DNA of 64,000 nt, taken from contig JAFWES010000088.1 of the NCBI GenBank assembly GCA_017512805.1, forward strand, positions 1 to 64,000. The letters are read 5' to 3'. Source of the stretch: Clostridia bacterium (lineage in GTDB: Bacteria; Bacillota; Clostridia; Christensenellales; Aristaeellaceae). Shown piece after piece: positions 62,252 through 64,000 of this stretch. The notes beneath the pieces were generated by a model. That model ran no database searches. It saw only the letters and a program-made list of their open reading frames with translations, and was not told the DNA's origin. The position numbers were made by a program, and so were the translations under genes. Position 1 is the stretch's first letter. Each line of letters opens with the position of its first letter.

Positions 62252-62280
62252 ATTCTACCACGTTTCCGCCGCGGTTTCAA
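62252..62280 (-). promoter_or_regulatory. Promoter of cmk-plsC
   Basis: Minus-strand TTGAAA (62280-62275), a 17-base spacer and TAGAAT (62257-62252), 37 bases before the cmk ATG. Confidence 0.72.
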
Positions 62281-62288
62281 CGATGCGC

Positions 62289-62317
62289 TTGAAACCGGGC
62301 TCAAAAATGGGTATAAT
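62289..62317 (+). promoter_or_regulatory. Promoter of the HD-domain nucleotidase gene
   Basis: TTGAAA (62289-62294), a 17-base spacer and perfect TATAAT (62312-62317), 37 bases before the ATG at 62354. It stands back-to-back with the cmk promoter, only eight bases away. Confidence 0.8.
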
Positions 62318-62353
62318 CAGGATTGTGATTTTTTACCGGAAGGTTTAGGACGG

Positions 62354-62944
62354 ATGATTTATTCTTTTTTTGCCCACATGGCCCGGCTGAAGCTGATTAC
62401 CCGCTGGTCCCTCATGCGGAACACCCAGCCGGAAAACGACGCCGAGCATTCCCTGCAGGTGGCCATGATCGCCCACGGCATCGCCCTGATGGGGCGGGAC
62501 CGATACGGCCGGGACGTGAACCCGGAGCATGTGCTGTCCCTAGCGGTGTATCATGACGCCACCGAGGTCATGACCGGGGATCTTCCCACCCCCGTCAAGT
62601 ATCATTCCGACGCTCTGCGGGGGGCGTACAAACAGCTGGAGACCCTGTCGGCGGAGCGGCTGCTGCGCTTTCTGCCGGACGACCTTCGCCCGTCCATGAC
62701 GCCCTACCTGAAGCAGGAGAAGGGATATGAAAAGGACATCGTCAGGGCGGCGGACAAAATATCCGCCTATATCAAGTGTCTGGAAGAGCAGCGGGCCGGC
62801 AACCGGGAGTTCGACTACGCGGCGGAAAACATCCGCCGCGCCCTGGCGGAGACGGATCTTCCGGAGGTGCAGGACTTCCTGCGGGACTTCCTTCCCGCCT
62901 TCGACATGACCCTTGACGAGCTGAACCATCCCGGCGAAAGCTGA
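62354..62944 (+). CDS. YfbR-like 5'-deoxynucleotidase (HD domain)
   Basis: A 196-residue HD-domain phosphohydrolase. MARLKLITRWSLMRNT and ENDAEHSLQVAMIAHGIAL give the first metal His, YHDATEVMTGDLPTPVKYH gives the HD pair plus the TGDLPTPVK segment diagnostic of YfbR. AADKISAYIKCLEEQ supplies the final Asp. YfbR dephosphorylates deoxynucleoside 5'-monophosphates. The ATG at 62354 has a modest AGGAC-type site; the open frame before it is antisense to cmk and not real. Confidence 0.93.
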   Translation: MIYSFFAHMARLKLITRWSLMRNTQPENDAEHSLQVAMIAHGIALMGRDRYGRDVNPEHVLSLAVYHDATEVMTGDLPTPVKYHSDALRGAYKQLETLSAERLLRFLPDDLRPSMTPYLKQEKGYEKDIVRAADKISAYIKCLEEQRAGNREFDYAAENIRRALAETDLPEVQDFLRDFLPAFDMTLDELNHPGES

Positions 62945-63130
62945 CAGGTCCGCCGCCGAAGGATGCCATCCCCCATACCGCCTTGGGGGAGAAGACCTGT
63001 TTTGCCCACGGCCGCGAAACCGTCATCCGCGGCCAAAATATCAGTAACGAAACCCGGTTTAGTGAGGAGACGAAGCATGCCGCCCGTGCGGGCGGCAGTC
63101 AGTCAGAAACCAACGGCGAAATACTCGCCA
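62944..63130 (+). ncRNA. Densely structured leader RNA candidate upstream of the LCP gene
   Basis: Within 190 bases the plus strand offers five stems in series. ACAGGTC (62944-62950) pairs with GACCTGT (62994-63000) around a CCCCC/GGGGG hairpin. GGCCGCG/CGCGGCC spans 63010-63034. GGTTT/AAACC (63056-63111) encloses GCCGCCCG/CGGGCGGC (63079-63096). GGCGA/TCGCC lies at 63115-63129. A GAGGAGG site follows. No known riboswitch consensus was matched by eye. It could be a regulatory leader or an unrecognised structured RNA. Confidence 0.4.
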
Positions 63131-63152
63131 TCGTGAGGAGGTAAAACACCCG

Positions 63153-64000
63153 ATGAAAAAGCTGCTCGCGCTGATCATAGCGCTGTGCCTGATGCCCCTG
63201 TCCTCCCTTCCCGGCGCCCTGGCCGAAGAAGCGGACGACCTGATCGTGGAGGATGTGGTGGAAGAGATCCCGCCGGAAGGCGCCATTCCCGCCGGCGGGA
63301 CGGAGGACGGGAATACCTTTGTGGACGATGATACGGGGGAAACCTATGTCCTGACCACGGAGGAGCAGCAGAAGCTGGAAGACCTGCTGGAGGAGCAGCC
63401 GGAGGAGGAGGAAGGCATCGACCCCGATTCCCTGGATCTGAATCCGAACCTGCCGGATTCCGTGATCAATATTCTCCTGATCGGGGTGGATACCCGCAGC
63501 AGCGATCCCCAGGAGATCATCGGCCGCGGGGACACGCAGATCATCGTCTCCGTCAACCGGGAAACAGGCGCCATCAAGATGACCTCCATCCTGCGGGACA
63601 CGGTGGTCCCCATTCCCGGATACCGGAATCAGACCAAGATCAACAACGCCTATCAGTACGGGTGCAACAAAATCAAGAAGGGCACCGTGCAGGAAAAGAT
63701 CCGCAGCGGGGCGGCCCTGGCCATGCGGACCATCAACAAAAACTTCGAGATGAACATCCAGAGCTATGTGGCCATCAACTTCAACGGCCTGGCCTCCATC
63801 ATCGACGCCCTGGGAGGGATCGATATCGAGCTGACCAAGGGGGAAGCCTGGTACATTAACAAATACCTGAAGGAGCATCCCCCGGCCTATGACAACAAAG
63901 CCCGGGGCGAACGGACGGCCCTGCAGGTCGTCGCCGGCACCCAGCACCTGGACGGCGTCCAGGCGGTGATGTACGCCAGGACCCGGTCCCTGAAGGGGGA
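63153..64000 (+). CDS. LytR-CpsA-Psr (LCP) family glycan ligase (3' end beyond window)
   Basis: An open frame runs from an ATG after GAGGAGG to the right edge without a stop; 282 codons are visible. A signal/anchor (LLALIIALCLMPLSSL) and an acidic linker (EEQPEEEEGIDPD) precede a canonical LCP domain. NILLIGVDTR, RGDTQIIVSVN, TSILRDTVVPIPGY with the conserved Arg-Asp, KINNAYQYG, INFNGLASIIDALGGIDI and DGVQAVMYARTR are all present. LCP enzymes attach undecaprenyl-linked polymers to peptidoglycan. Unlike the divergent LCP-like gene at 6.7 kb, the active-site arginines are kept, so this one is likely active. Confidence 0.93.
   Translation, partial: MKKLLALIIALCLMPLSSLPGALAEEADDLIVEDVVEEIPPEGAIPAGGTEDGNTFVDDDTGETYVLTTEEQQKLEDLLEEQPEEEEGIDPDSLDLNPNLPDSVINILLIGVDTRSSDPQEIIGRGDTQIIVSVNRETGAIKMTSILRDTVVPIPGYRNQTKINNAYQYGCNKIKKGTVQEKIRSGAALAMRTINKNFEMNIQSYVAINFNGLASIIDALGGIDIELTKGEAWYINKYLKEHPPAYDNKARGERTALQVVAGTQHLDGVQAVMYARTRSLKG

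Noticed and set aside
62944-63130. Known riboswitch (c-di-AMP, cobalamin, lysine, glycine, SAM types considered)
   Set aside because: Isolated strings look similar (for example GCCGAAGG or AGACCTG), but the full conserved core of none of these classes could be laid out by eye.
1-64000. tRNA, rRNA and prophage signatures
   Set aside because: No T-arm-like GGTTCRA patterns with acceptor stems, no rRNA conserved segments, and no integrase, portal, terminase or capsid-type genes were recognised; a covariance search was not possible.

Overview
The window looks like a chromosomal contig from a GC-rich member of the Bacillota (Clostridia-like, possibly a gut or rumen Christensenellales-type lineage; this is an inference from gene content, not a measured placement). 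Supporting signs are the cmk-plsC-ispH/S1 cluster with an IspH-S1 fusion, an EcfA1-EcfA2-EcfT module followed by truA, LytR-CpsA-Psr (LCP) proteins, a LoaP/NusG-like antiterminator beside a polysaccharide locus, and strong AGGAGG-type ribosome binding sites. No rRNA, tRNA or CRISPR array was recognised.

Region 1 (1-17185, almost all on the minus strand) is a cell-surface polysaccharide region. A promoter near 15.5 kb drives a chain-length/tyrosine-kinase fusion, a 1954-residue secreted protein made almost wholly of YD-like repeats, and an LCP-like protein. A LoaP-type elongation factor follows, then a roughly 560-base leader with a long hairpin. After that comes a visibly AT-richer glycan operon: two copies of a FlaA1/CapD-like membrane protein that lack the dehydratase domain, an EpsN/PglE-like aminotransferase, a PglC/EpsL-like phosphoglycosyl transferase, and a second aminotransferase-fold protein that runs off the left edge. 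glgA and a tiny membrane protein lie upstream of the kinase operon.

Region 2 (17186-27410) is accessory and rich in repeats. A 1438-residue SH3/Pro-Thr-rich surface protein is flanked by inverted copies of a MITE-like element. A GNAT acetyltransferase, a rhomboid protease and a Fic protein follow. The Fic gene sits between two short ORFs that look like the fused ends of a collapsed type I restriction-modification operon. Next is an AAA ATPase/nuclease-like gene with a chimeric HicB-like fragment, bracketed by inverted repeats of 200 bases or more that carry short palindromes (GGAGACAG...CTGTCTCC) and remnants of an acetyltransferase 3' end.

Region 3 (27424-49010) is mostly ordinary chromosome: metallophosphoesterase, ECF transporter core, truA, an FAD-dependent dehydrogenase, tdk, udk, a large GH2 beta-galactosidase-like enzyme, a DUF1934 protein, ispE, a CHAP/peptidoglycan-binding hydrolase with an 84-bp N-terminal tandem repeat, dapF, two small membrane-associated proteins, a GntR/UTRA regulator divergent from a heterodimeric ABC exporter, and a GH67 alpha-glucuronidase.

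Region 4 (49030-64000) holds an M16C peptidase, an ABC ATPase, dnaE translationally coupled to two exported proteins (one with a papain/C39-like fold guess and SH3-like region), ispH-S1, plsC, cmk, a YfbR-like nucleotidase, a heavily structured intergenic leader, and a second, canonical LCP gene cut by the right edge. Together the window couples envelope polysaccharide assembly, its transcriptional antitermination and its final ligation to the wall with housekeeping genes; the scars of mobile or defence loci are confined to about 17-27 kb.
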